DNA of 36,423 nucleotides from NCBI GenBank assembly GCA_028678905.1, contig JAJRCO010000222.1, positions 1 to 36,423 on the forward strand, given 5' to 3'. A program made the translations under genes and the position numbers. The notes under the pieces are model-generated. The model was not told where the DNA came from. It made no database searches and worked only from the letters and a program-made list of their open reading frames with translations. Below, piece by piece: positions 1-9,139 of the stretch (its first letter is position 1; each line of letters opens with the position of its first letter). This DNA comes from Methanomicrobiales archaeon. GTDB taxonomy: Archaea; Halobacteriota; Methanomicrobia; Methanomicrobiales; JACTUA01.

Positions 1-278
1 GACCAGGGTTTGCCCCCGAGGTCGGCCTGGGAGAAATTGCCGGTCACATGGACAGAGAGCAGGGGGGTGGGATGCATGCTGGTGTGGCGGGACAAAAAGA
101 TGATCAGGTCAGAACCAGACACCCTGTCGACTCCATCCTGGCTGATCAGTCTCCCCTCTACTTCCATAAGGTGGAAAGAAATATCTCCTGTCTTTCTTTC
201 CGGCAGCAGCTCCAGGATATGGCGGCGGATATTTCTTCCCGCCGGATCATTTACGGAGCTCACCAGCATGACCTGCAT
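1..278 (-). CDS. dtdA: D-aminoacyl-tRNA deacylase, archaeal DtdA type (partial, C-terminus outside window)
   Basis: Reverse-strand translation from ATG at 278: MQVMLVSSVNDPAGRNIRRHILELLPERKTGDISFHLMEVEGRLISQDGVDRVSGSDLIIFLSRHTSMHPTPLLSVHVTGNFSQADLGGKPW; the SRHTS..PtLsVH.TGN motif is typical of DtdA. Open to the window edge. Confidence 0.85.
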   Translation of the reverse strand, partial: MQVMLVSSVNDPAGRNIRRHILELLPERKTGDISFHLMEVEGRLISQDGVDRVSGSDLIIFLSRHTSMHPTPLLSVHVTGNFSQADLGGKPW

Positions 279-348
279 ACGATGTACCAGATAATTGACC
301 GGGCAGCATAGTAAACCCTTTTTCCCTCCTCAGTTCCATGATGTACCC

Positions 349-522
349 ATGGTTAACCAAGTTGAGGAGGCCTTCCACAAGGAGGGCATCGAGAGGGAGA
401 TCACCTGCGAGCAGGCCTTCGCCCTCGCAGAAAAATACCATATCCCGAAGATAGAGATCTCCCGCTACTGTAACCAGCATAAAATCAAGATCCGGAGCTG
501 TCAGCTGGGCTGCTTCCGATGA
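349..522 (+). CDS. Small conserved-looking protein (57 aa) with C-terminal CQLGCF motif, coupled to moeA
   Basis: ATG at 349: MVNQVEEAFHKEGIEREITCEQAFALAEKYHIPKIEISRYCNQHKIKIRSCQLGCFR; stop overlaps the ATG of the moeA gene at 519 (ATGA). Confidence 0.65.
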   Translation: MVNQVEEAFHKEGIEREITCEQAFALAEKYHIPKIEISRYCNQHKIKIRSCQLGCFR

Positions 523-1721
523 ACCGTTTCCTAACCGTCGTCTCCGTGGAAGAGGCGGTCCGAACCCTGCAGAGTCTTGCCTCTCCCCCAAAACCGGAGA
601 CAGTACCCCTCGCCGGCTCACTGCAGCGGGTGCTTGCAGAGGATGTTCGGTCTGATAGCGACATTCCAGGGTTTGACCGATCCACGGTGGACGGTTTCGC
701 GGTGCTGGCCCGCGACACGGTGGGTGCGTCCGACTCCCTGCCGGCCCTCCTATATTTTAGGGGACGGATCTCCATGGGGTCCCCTCCCTCAGTCGGTATC
801 CGGACTGGCGAATGCGCCTACATCCCCACCGGTGGCGTGCTCCCGCAGGGTGCGGATGCTGTAGCCATGATCGAGTACAGCGAACAGGTGGAGGACCAGG
901 TACTTATCCAGCGGCCGGTCGCACCAGGAGAGAATGTAGTGCAGCGGGGCGAGGATTTTGCCCGCGGCTCAATGATACTTTCCCGCGGCCATCTCCTCCG
1001 GCCCCAGGATCTGGGGGTCCTAGCAGCGGCGGGTTTTACCGAATCCGCCGTGTACCGCAATCCCCGCATCGGAGTGATTTCTACTGGAAACGAGCTGGTT
1101 CCGGTGGACCAGGATCCGCGGCCAGGGCAGGTGCGGGACGCAAACTCGTTCATGATCCAAGGATTTTTTGCAGAACACGGGTGCGAGCCGCGGAGGTACG
1201 GGATCGTCCCCGACGATCCACATCTCTTCCGCGAAGCCCTGGAGCATGCTCTCCCTAAAAGCGACGCGGTGATCATCTCAGGGGGGAGTTCCAAGGATGT
1301 CCGGGATGTCTGTGCACAGGTGATTGGGGAGCTCGGGGAGGTACGAATCCATGGAATCTCTATCCAGCCCGGAAAACCGACCATCATCGGAAAAATAGGT
1401 GCGATTCCGGTCATCGGGCTTCCCGGACACCCTGCATCCGCGTATATCGTGGTGCGGGTGCTGGTGACCCCGCTGCTTGAGAGGATGACCGGCCGGTCCT
1501 TTCCTCCGGTAATCGCCTCCGCGGTGCTCGCGGAAAACATCCCCTCCCCCAAGGGGAGAGAGGATTATGTACGGGTGCGCCTGGAGGAGGGAAAAGCCAT
1601 CCCCCTTTTTGGAAAATCCGGTCTACTCAATACGCTAGTGCAGAGCGAGGGTATGGTGCGAATCCCCGCGGGGAGCGAAGGGCTGGAAGCGGGAGAGATG
1701 GTGGAGGTAATACGATGGTGA
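519..1721 (+). CDS. moeA: Molybdopterin molybdenumtransferase MoeA
   Basis: 400 aa; DRSTVDGFAV, IPTGGVLPQGADAVAMIEYSE, STGNELV, SGGSS, QPGKPTIIG and GLPGHPASA motifs of MoeA. Confidence 0.93.
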   Translation: MNRFLTVVSVEEAVRTLQSLASPPKPETVPLAGSLQRVLAEDVRSDSDIPGFDRSTVDGFAVLARDTVGASDSLPALLYFRGRISMGSPPSVGIRTGECAYIPTGGVLPQGADAVAMIEYSEQVEDQVLIQRPVAPGENVVQRGEDFARGSMILSRGHLLRPQDLGVLAAAGFTESAVYRNPRIGVISTGNELVPVDQDPRPGQVRDANSFMIQGFFAEHGCEPRRYGIVPDDPHLFREALEHALPKSDAVIISGGSSKDVRDVCAQVIGELGEVRIHGISIQPGKPTIIGKIGAIPVIGLPGHPASAYIVVRVLVTPLLERMTGRSFPPVIASAVLAENIPSPKGREDYVRVRLEEGKAIPLFGKSGLLNTLVQSEGMVRIPAGSEGLEAGEMVEVIRW

Positions 1722-3571
1722 CCCGGTACCTCTCCTTGATATCGCTGGAAGCAGCGCGGGATCTGCTGCGATCCACCTTCCCTCTCCCTCCCCGGACAGT
1801 GCGGGTGGACCTGGAGAATGCCGTGCATCACCGAACCGCTACTGCTCTCTTCTCCCGGTTTTCTGTCCCAGAACACCCCCTTGCAGCCATGGATGGGATC
1901 GCCGTACAGAGCGAGGAGACGGTGGGTGCATCGGAACAGAAGCCCGTCACCCTCCGCCGGGCGATACGGTTAAACACCGGAAATCCACTCCCGGCCGGAT
2001 TCGATGCGGTGATCATGATCGAAGATGTGTGGGAGAAGGATGGATGCTACACCATCCGGAAACCGGTCAGCCCCTGGCAGCACATCCGCCCGAGCGGAGA
2101 GGATATCGCCGAATCAGAGATGGTACTCCCCTCCGCGCACCGCCTGAGACCCCACGAGATCGCGGCGCTTGCCTCGTACGGGATCACGGAGATACCGATC
2201 CACACCCTGGAGATCGCACTCATCCCCACCGGTAGCGAACTGGTCACACCCGGGGGGAAGCCAGGACCAGGTCAGGCGGTGGAAAGCAATACCCTGCTTG
2301 CCCGGGCAATGCTCGAACAGACCGGAGTGCTGTGCAACCGATACTCCATTGTTCCGGACGAGCCGGACCGGATCCGGGCGGTACTTGCGGAGGCAGTGCT
2401 AACGCACGATATGGTAATCCTATCTGCAGGTTCTTCAGCAGGAACAAGAGATTATTCGGCTACGATCATGGGAGAGCTGGGCCAGGTACTTGCACACGGG
2501 GTGGCCATCAAACCGGGCAAGCCGGTCATCATCGCCTCGATCCAGAAAAAACCAGTGATCGGCCTTCCCGGCTACCCTCTCTCTGCACTTACCGTGCTTC
2601 GTGAACTGGTGATTCCGTTCCTTGCGGAGAGGGGATTTACCGCCCCGCGTTACCCGGACCTTTCGGTCATCCTCACCACTACCCTGCATTCGGAGATCGG
2701 AACAGACGAATTTGTACTTCTTTCGGCGGGGAAGGTGGGAGACCACTGGGTGGGTGTACCCCAGTCGCGAGGGGCAGGAGTACAGATGAGTGCGGTGCGA
2801 GCAAATGCATACCTGCAGATTCCGGCTGCGAAGGAAGGATTCGAGGCGGGATCCCAGGTAACTGCCAGACTGCTCGTTTCCACTAAGCAGGCGGAATCGG
2901 CACTCCTCCTCACGGGTAGCCACGACCCGGCTCTCGATCATCTCGCCGATCTTCTGCAGCATGCCGGCGTGGAGCTGCATTCCACCCATGTGGGAAGCAT
3001 GGGAGGGATGCTAACCCTGCGCAGGGACGAATGCCACGCCGCACCGATGCATCTACTTGCGCCGGATGGATCCTATAACGTCCCCTATTTGCAGAAATAC
3101 CTCCCCGAGGAGGACCTCGTGCTGCTCTGCGTTGCGGAGCGGGAACAGGGAGTGATCTCCCGGAAGAAAATCACCCTCCATGACCTGCCTGGCCACCGCT
3201 TCGTGAACCGGCAGAAAGGATCCGGTACCCGGATGCTACTTGATCATCTGCTCGCCCGGGAAGGGATCGATCCCACGTCTATCCCTGGCTACAACCGGGA
3301 GGTCACTACCCACCTCGCGGTTGCCCTTGCGGTCAAAAACGGTGAAGCAGATGCAGGCATCGGGGTGTTTAGCGCCGCAAAAGCCTATGGGCTCTCCTTT
3401 TCTCCACTGGGTACCGAACGGTACGAGATCGTCGCCCGAAAGAACCACAGCGAGGATGAGCGGATGCGGCTCCTGTTCCGGACGGTGGCGTCCGGGGAGT
3501 TCCGGGGGATCCTTCGCAGTCTCGGGGGTTATGATGTGACCGAGACGGGCGTGAAGAGACAAATTCCCTGA
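1715..3571 (+). CDS. MoeA-like protein fused to a C-terminal periplasmic-binding-protein-like (PBP/LysR-substrate type) domain
   Basis: 618 aa; N-terminal MoeA motifs (MDGIAV, GFDAVIMIED, PTGSELV, SAGSSAGTRDY, KPGKPVIIA, GLPGYPLSAL) followed by a ~220 aa domain with LLLTGSHDPALDHL, FVNRQKGSGTRMLLD and G.ADAGIGVFSAAKAYGL typical of MoeA-PBP fusions. Confidence 0.9.
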   Translation: MVTRYLSLISLEAARDLLRSTFPLPPRTVRVDLENAVHHRTATALFSRFSVPEHPLAAMDGIAVQSEETVGASEQKPVTLRRAIRLNTGNPLPAGFDAVIMIEDVWEKDGCYTIRKPVSPWQHIRPSGEDIAESEMVLPSAHRLRPHEIAALASYGITEIPIHTLEIALIPTGSELVTPGGKPGPGQAVESNTLLARAMLEQTGVLCNRYSIVPDEPDRIRAVLAEAVLTHDMVILSAGSSAGTRDYSATIMGELGQVLAHGVAIKPGKPVIIASIQKKPVIGLPGYPLSALTVLRELVIPFLAERGFTAPRYPDLSVILTTTLHSEIGTDEFVLLSAGKVGDHWVGVPQSRGAGVQMSAVRANAYLQIPAAKEGFEAGSQVTARLLVSTKQAESALLLTGSHDPALDHLADLLQHAGVELHSTHVGSMGGMLTLRRDECHAAPMHLLAPDGSYNVPYLQKYLPEEDLVLLCVAEREQGVISRKKITLHDLPGHRFVNRQKGSGTRMLLDHLLAREGIDPTSIPGYNREVTTHLAVALAVKNGEADAGIGVFSAAKAYGLSFSPLGTERYEIVARKNHSEDERMRLLFRTVASGEFRGILRSLGGYDVTETGVKRQIP

Positions 3572-3673
3572 GTGAGAATCGGCGCCTCAATAGCCGGCAT
3601 TTCTCTTTTTCGACCAGATTTCGAAAAATGCTATCATCAGGAGCATCCAACATACTGGGAAGAGTGATCACGC

Positions 3674-6600
3674 GTGGAAAAGGTGGAGAGCAGCTACAAC
3701 GCGAATGAGGTCGAAGAATCCGTGCAGGAATTCTGGAAGCGGGAGGACATCTATGCCCGGGTGCGATCCCTGCGCCGGAACGGACCTCCCTTCTTTTTTG
3801 TCGATGGCCCTCCTTACACCACCGGCTATATCCACCTGGGAACCGCCTGGAACAAGATCCTCAAAGACACCATCCTCCGCTTCCATCGCATGCAGGGTCG
3901 CCATGTGCTCGACCGGGCCGGGTACGACATGCACGGACTTCCCATCGAGGTGAAGGTGGAGCACGCGTTGGGCTTCACCACCAAGAAGGATATCGAGGCC
4001 TACGGGATTGGACCCTTCATCGAGCAGTGCCGGGAGTTTGCGCTCCGCAACAAAGACATCATGAGCGGACAGTTCCGGCGTCTGGGAGTCTGGCTTGATT
4101 TCGACAACCCCTACCAGACCCTTTCCCGGGAATACATCGCCGCGGCCTGGTGGACGCTGAAACGGGCGGAGGAAGAACAGAAGCTGGAGAAGGGCTATCG
4201 GGTGGTGAACTGGTGCCCCCGCTGCGAGACTGCGATCGCCGATGCGGAGGTGGAGTACTGGGAGGCTACCGATCCCTCCATCTTCGTGAAATTCCCAGTC
4301 GAAGGAAAGAAAAACGAGTACCTGATCATCTGGACCACCACCCCCTGGACGCTTCCTGCAAACATCGCCGTGGCGGTTCATCCCTCGTTCCTCTATGTCC
4401 GGGTGTCCGCAAAAAAAGATGGGAGAGAGGAATTTCTCTGGGTCGCCGATGATCTCGCCGAATCGGTCCTCCGGAAAGGAAGGTACCAGAATTACGAGAT
4501 TACCGAACGGAAGGTAGGCTCCGACCTGGTCGGTCTGGAATACCGGTCTCCTCTGGAACAGTTCGTTCCGATCCAGAAGAATATTATTCACCGGGTGGTG
4601 CCGGCGGATTTCGTCACCTTGGAGAACACCGGGATGGTGCATATTGCCCCCGGCCACGGATGGGACGATTATCTCCTGGGCCTCCGCGAGCACCTGGAGA
4701 TCTTCTGTCCAGTAGATGGTTCTGGTCATTTCACCAGGGAGGGGGGGAAATACGCTGGCTTGAGCGTGAAGGATGCGAATCCGGTGATCCTGGACGATCT
4801 CGGCGCATCCCTGATCTCACGGGGGGAGGTGGTTCACCGCTACGGGCACTGCTGGCGGTGCAAGAAGCCCATCATTTTCCGGGCCACCGAACAATGGTTC
4901 CTGACCGTCTCCGATATCCGGGAACAGATGCTCGCCCAGATCGCAGAGGTGAAATGGTTCCCCGAATGGGCTGGCAGTGCCCGGTTCCACGACTGGGTGA
5001 AAGAGGTCCGCGACTGGTGTATCTCCCGCCAGCGTTTCTGGGGTATCCCCATCCCTATCTGGCAGTGTCCAGAATGCCATTCCTACCGGGTGATGGGATC
5101 CTTCGAGGAACTGGAGGCGCTTAGCGGGGCACCGCTCCTGGATCCCCACCGGCCCTATGTGGACATGGTCACCATTCCCTGCCCGTGCGGAGGAAGCATG
5201 CGCCGAGTTGAGGATATCTTCGACGTATGGTTCGATTCAGCGGTCGCGTCCTGGGCCACCCTTAAGTTCCCCGGAGTCAGGGAAGAGTTCGACCAGTACT
5301 GGCCTGCCGATTTCATCACGGAAGGCCAGGATCAGACCCGGGGCTGGTTCTATTCCCAGCTGGGGGCAAGCACCATCGCGTTCGGCCGGGCACCCTATCG
5401 CAGGGTACTGATGCACGGTTTCGCCCTGGATGCGGAAGGAAGGAAGATGAGCAAGAGCCTGGGGAATATGGTCTCACCTGAGGAGATCATCGCCCAATTC
5501 GGGGCGGATGTGCTCCGGCTCTACGTTCTCTCTGCCAGCGCGCCCTGGGACGACCTGAAGTTCAACCAGGAAGGAGTAAAGACCGTGAACCGGACCGTAA
5601 ACATCCTGTGGAACGTGTACCGGTTCCCTCTCCCGTACATGATCCTGGACCGGTTCACCCCGGTTTCGCAGGAGGGTCTATGGGATCCGGAAGGCCTCTC
5701 TGCGATTCACTCACGTCTTTCTGACGAAGATCGCTGGATCCTCTCCCGCATCAATTCGGTGGCACAGGAGGTGGAGGTCTCCCTGCAGGATTGCCAGCTG
5801 CACCATGCCAGCCGAGCCATCCTGTCCTTCATCCTGGACGACCTCTCCCGGTGGTATATCCAGCTGATCCGCCCCCGCATGTGGCTGGAGGAGGCCGCGG
5901 CCGAAAAGGAACAGGCTTACCAGTGTCTCTATCACGTGCTCCGACGGCTTCTAGTACTGCTCGCCCCCTTCGCCCCACACATCACGGAGAAGATGTACGG
6001 GAATCTCCGCCTGCCCGCAGAACCGGAGTCCCTCCACCTCCAGGACTGGATCCATCCTAATGAACGGATAATCGACCAGGAACTGGAGGGCATGATGCGC
6101 ACGGTGATGGCGTTCGACGATGCGGTCGCGGCAGCCCGCCAGGTCGGGAGAAGGAAGCTGCGCTGGCCGGTGGCAGAGTGCGTGGTGGCAACGGAGAATC
6201 CCGAAGTGCGCAAGGCGTTGATGCATTTGCACCGCCTCTGCCGGTTGCGAGCAAACAGCCGCAAGGTGAATGTCAGCTCTGTTCCCTGGGATCGCATCAT
6301 CTGGAAGCCGGTGCCGGTGATGAAGGAGATCGGACCGGTATTCGGGAAGGATGCTCCACGGGTCAAGATTCTTGTCGAACAGGCGGAAGGCGCCTGGCTT
6401 AAAAAGACCCTGGAAGCGGAGGGACACGCGATCCTGGGAGAGCAGCGTTACGAGATCACCTCTTCCCAGGTGACCTTCCAGGAGACTATGCCAGATAATT
6501 TCTTTGCGGCACCGATGAAAGACGCGACCGTGTATGTGGACTGCCGACTCACTCCAGAGCTGGAGACAGAGGGCTATGCCCGGGAGATCATCCGGCGCCT

Positions 6601-6847
6601 ACAGGAGATGAGGCGCCAGCTGGATCTACGGGTTGAGGACTTTATCACTGCGGAGGTGACCCTTTCCGATGCCCGCGTATATGCACTGCTCAAAGAGGAG
6701 TGGGCGGACCTGATCGGACGAGAGGTCCGGGCGTCTATCTTCCACCTATCCCTCCCCCCGAACGCGAGGGAGCGATCCTGGAACCTGCAGAACGAGTGGG
6801 ATATCGAGGAGATCACGGTACGTACGAGTGTATCACGCCTCGATTAG
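3674..6847 (+). CDS. ileS: Isoleucyl-tRNA synthetase
   Basis: 1057 aa; HIGH-type PPYTTGYIHLGTAWNKILKD, KMSKSLGN, GYDMHGLPIEVKVE and DVWFDSAVASWATL motifs. Confidence 0.96.
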   Translation: MEKVESSYNANEVEESVQEFWKREDIYARVRSLRRNGPPFFFVDGPPYTTGYIHLGTAWNKILKDTILRFHRMQGRHVLDRAGYDMHGLPIEVKVEHALGFTTKKDIEAYGIGPFIEQCREFALRNKDIMSGQFRRLGVWLDFDNPYQTLSREYIAAAWWTLKRAEEEQKLEKGYRVVNWCPRCETAIADAEVEYWEATDPSIFVKFPVEGKKNEYLIIWTTTPWTLPANIAVAVHPSFLYVRVSAKKDGREEFLWVADDLAESVLRKGRYQNYEITERKVGSDLVGLEYRSPLEQFVPIQKNIIHRVVPADFVTLENTGMVHIAPGHGWDDYLLGLREHLEIFCPVDGSGHFTREGGKYAGLSVKDANPVILDDLGASLISRGEVVHRYGHCWRCKKPIIFRATEQWFLTVSDIREQMLAQIAEVKWFPEWAGSARFHDWVKEVRDWCISRQRFWGIPIPIWQCPECHSYRVMGSFEELEALSGAPLLDPHRPYVDMVTIPCPCGGSMRRVEDIFDVWFDSAVASWATLKFPGVREEFDQYWPADFITEGQDQTRGWFYSQLGASTIAFGRAPYRRVLMHGFALDAEGRKMSKSLGNMVSPEEIIAQFGADVLRLYVLSASAPWDDLKFNQEGVKTVNRTVNILWNVYRFPLPYMILDRFTPVSQEGLWDPEGLSAIHSRLSDEDRWILSRINSVAQEVEVSLQDCQLHHASRAILSFILDDLSRWYIQLIRPRMWLEEAAAEKEQAYQCLYHVLRRLLVLLAPFAPHITEKMYGNLRLPAEPESLHLQDWIHPNERIIDQELEGMMRTVMAFDDAVAAARQVGRRKLRWPVAECVVATENPEVRKALMHLHRLCRLRANSRKVNVSSVPWDRIIWKPVPVMKEIGPVFGKDAPRVKILVEQAEGAWLKKTLEAEGHAILGEQRYEITSSQVTFQETMPDNFFAAPMKDATVYVDCRLTPELETEGYAREIIRRLQEMRRQLDLRVEDFITAEVTLSDARVYALLKEEWADLIGREVRASIFHLSLPPNARERSWNLQNEWDIEEITVRTSVSRLD

Positions 6848-7564
6848 TGAGTGGAGGTACGTCACTCCTTCCGGAGAGGTGAACATCGGCAGATCCCGGT
6901 CCTCTTCCAGCCGGGTGCGGCCCGCCACCACCACCACCTCACCGGACAGGGGGTTGTATCCGGTCCGTTCTTCCCCTGTTTTACGCACGAGCACACCCCT
7001 GCGCTGCCAGGCCGGGGTCTTCGCCAGGTTGATTCCCCGGGCAAACATCATCTCGTGGAGCCCACCGGAAGAGAGGCCTTTCAGTGCGGCAGCTGCGTCG
7101 GCAGGATGCATCCCTTCGTCGATCAAGGCCTGCTGGCCATAAGCGTTCATATGGTTCCTCCATGCCTCCTGCTGGCGCTGCACCAGGTACTCGAAAGTGG
7201 CCTCTCCTCCAACCTGAACAATGCGGGCGTCGAATGCAACCGGCTCCGCAAGAGAGAGGATGACGGTGAGCGCACTCGCCGCGAACGCGGCAGACACGGA
7301 ATCCATCTTCTCGACACGCCCTCCGAAAGGTAGGCGGGGGATATACAGGCTGATCTCGTCAGAGAAGGTGTAGGCAAAAGTTGCCTGGAGTCCGGCCTCC
7401 ACGATCAAGCTCTCGCTCACACGGGCCATGACATGGCTGAAACGTTCGTCGAAAGGTCGGGTAAACTCCAGCCTCTGGGAGAGGCGGTGAAAGCTTCTTC
7501 CATCGAGCCGCAGAAAGACAGGAGGAATCGCCCGTAGATCGCTGTACAGTTCTCTTTGTACCAT
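6833..7564 (-). CDS. thg1: tRNA(His) guanylyltransferase, Thg1 family
   Basis: 243 aa; FLRLDGRSFHRLSQRLEFTRPFDERF and YTFSDEISLYI motifs; 3' end overlaps ileS antisense. Confidence 0.9.
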   Translation of the reverse strand: MVQRELYSDLRAIPPVFLRLDGRSFHRLSQRLEFTRPFDERFSHVMARVSESLIVEAGLQATFAYTFSDEISLYIPRLPFGGRVEKMDSVSAAFAASALTVILSLAEPVAFDARIVQVGGEATFEYLVQRQQEAWRNHMNAYGQQALIDEGMHPADAAAALKGLSSGGLHEMMFARGINLAKTPAWQRRGVLVRKTGEERTGYNPLSGEVVVVAGRTRLEEDRDLPMFTSPEGVTYLHSLIEA

Positions 7565-7606
7565 GGAAAAGAAAGATAATGGGAGTGATTCAGATGGGAA
7601 GGGGAT

Positions 7607-7864
7607 TTATTCCTCTTGGGGCTTGAAGGCGCGGGCGAGATGGCGGACTACGACCACATCCCCGATGCTTTTAATCATCCGGTAAGGGATCTTGATGCCG
7701 CGGAATCCTTTTACATCGACGAACTCGGGGTTAAGATTTCCTACGGCGATAGAATCAAGCTTCTTTCCGTCCACATCGATGACCACATCCTCAATATCCC
7801 CCACATACACCGCTTTATCGGTGTAGACGCTCAGTCCGAACAGTTCTGTGATCTGCGTTTTCAT
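7607..7864 (-). CDS. PRC-barrel domain protein
   Basis: 85 aa; ITELFGLSVYTDKAVYVGDIEDVVIDVDGKKLDSIAV typical of archaeal PRC-barrel proteins. Confidence 0.85.
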   Translation of the reverse strand: MKTQITELFGLSVYTDKAVYVGDIEDVVIDVDGKKLDSIAVGNLNPEFVDVKGFRGIKIPYRMIKSIGDVVVVRHLARAFKPQEE

Positions 7865-7893
7865 CCCTTCTCCTCAGAGCTCTGCTCTTCCCA

Positions 7894-7903
7894 ACTTATA
7901 TAC
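7894..7903 (-). promoter_or_regulatory. Candidate TATA box for PRC-barrel gene
   Basis: Reverse strand AGTATATAAG about 30-39 nt upstream of the start codon at 7864. Confidence 0.45.
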
Positions 7904-8005
7904 TATTTGCCTTAAAAAGATTGTTGAAATGAACGTCTACCTGGCAACCGACCCCTGGATTTTCCTTTTCCACCACTATTAATATATAAACGATGATGCT
8001 CTTCT

Positions 8006-9139
8006 ATGAAAGGTTCTTTCCAGATCGGGCGCCTTTACGGCATCCCGGTCCTCCTTCACTGGTCCTTTGCTCTGGTGATACCTCTGTTTGCCTGGATCAT
8101 CGGGGTAGAGATCACTTATACTACCTCTCTCGTTGCCGGCCTTTTCGGGGTGAATATCGATCAAAGCCTGATCACCTCCGGGTACGTCCCGTATATCCTG
8201 GGGGCAATCGTCTCTATCGGGCTCTTTGTGGGTGTTTTTATTCACGAGCTGGCCCACTCCATTGTCGCAAAGAGGAACAAAATCAGGATCAACAGTATCA
8301 CCCTGCTCATTCTGGGCGGGGTCTCCTCCATGGAGGAGACCACTCCTGACCCCCGGGTAGAGCTTCCCATGGCCCTCGCTGGCCCTCTCACCAGCCTCGG
8401 GCTTGGCATCATCTCCTCGGCGATCGTCTATCTGATCGCAGGGGTAGAAGGAAGCACTCCCTTTTCGGGTGCCTTGATTTTTATCTTCGGGTATCTTGGC
8501 CTCCTGAACATCATCCTCTTCGGCTTCAACCTGCTTCCGGCCTTTCCCATGGACGGGGGCCGGGTGCTGCGGGCCTGGCTGGCAAAAAGGATGCCCCTCG
8601 CCCGTGCTACCCGTATTGCCGCGGACATTGGGAAAGCCTTTGCCATCGTCTTCGGCATCTTCGGGTTCATCATCTTCAATCCCATCCTGATCATCATCGC
8701 GTTCTTCATCTATATCGGGGCCAATCAGGAGTCCCTGCTGGTGCGGTACAATATTCTGTTAAAGGACCTCACCATGCAGCAGGTGATGAGCAGCCCGGTG
8801 ATGACCGTGCCTCCCGCCATGCCCCTATCCGAACTGGTTGAGAAGATGCACACTACCAAGCATCTGGGATTTCCGGTGGTTGACCGGGGTCAGCTGGTGG
8901 GGCTGGTTACCCTGGCCGACGTGCAGAAGAGTCCACCCACCGATCGTGAGGCGTTGATTGTAAAAGACGTGATGTCCCGACAGGTGGTCACTCTAACACC
9001 GGACGCTCCTCTGACCGAAGCGTTCAAGATCATGTCAGAGCGACAGATCGGACGCATTCCGGTGGTCCAGGGGGACGAGATCGTGGGGATTGTCACCCGC
9101 ACCGACATCCTCAAAGTGATGGAACTGCGGGAAGGATAA
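8006..9139 (+). CDS. Site-2 protease family (M50) membrane metallopeptidase with C-terminal CBS-domain pair
   Basis: 377 aa; HELAHS zinc motif, NLLPAFPMDGGRVLRAWLA motif, then two CBS repeats (MSSPVMTVPP..., MSRQVVTLTPDAPL...). Confidence 0.92.
   Translation: MKGSFQIGRLYGIPVLLHWSFALVIPLFAWIIGVEITYTTSLVAGLFGVNIDQSLITSGYVPYILGAIVSIGLFVGVFIHELAHSIVAKRNKIRINSITLLILGGVSSMEETTPDPRVELPMALAGPLTSLGLGIISSAIVYLIAGVEGSTPFSGALIFIFGYLGLLNIILFGFNLLPAFPMDGGRVLRAWLAKRMPLARATRIAADIGKAFAIVFGIFGFIIFNPILIIIAFFIYIGANQESLLVRYNILLKDLTMQQVMSSPVMTVPPAMPLSELVEKMHTTKHLGFPVVDRGQLVGLVTLADVQKSPPTDREALIVKDVMSRQVVTLTPDAPLTEAFKIMSERQIGRIPVVQGDEIVGIVTRTDILKVMELREG

Noticed and set aside
3668-4729. 353-aa reverse-strand ORF antisense to ileS
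   Set aside because: Shadow ORF of a strongly conserved high-GC gene; the forward frame is clearly ileS. The same applies to other long antisense ORFs such as 818..1552, 2435..2989 and 25559..26188.
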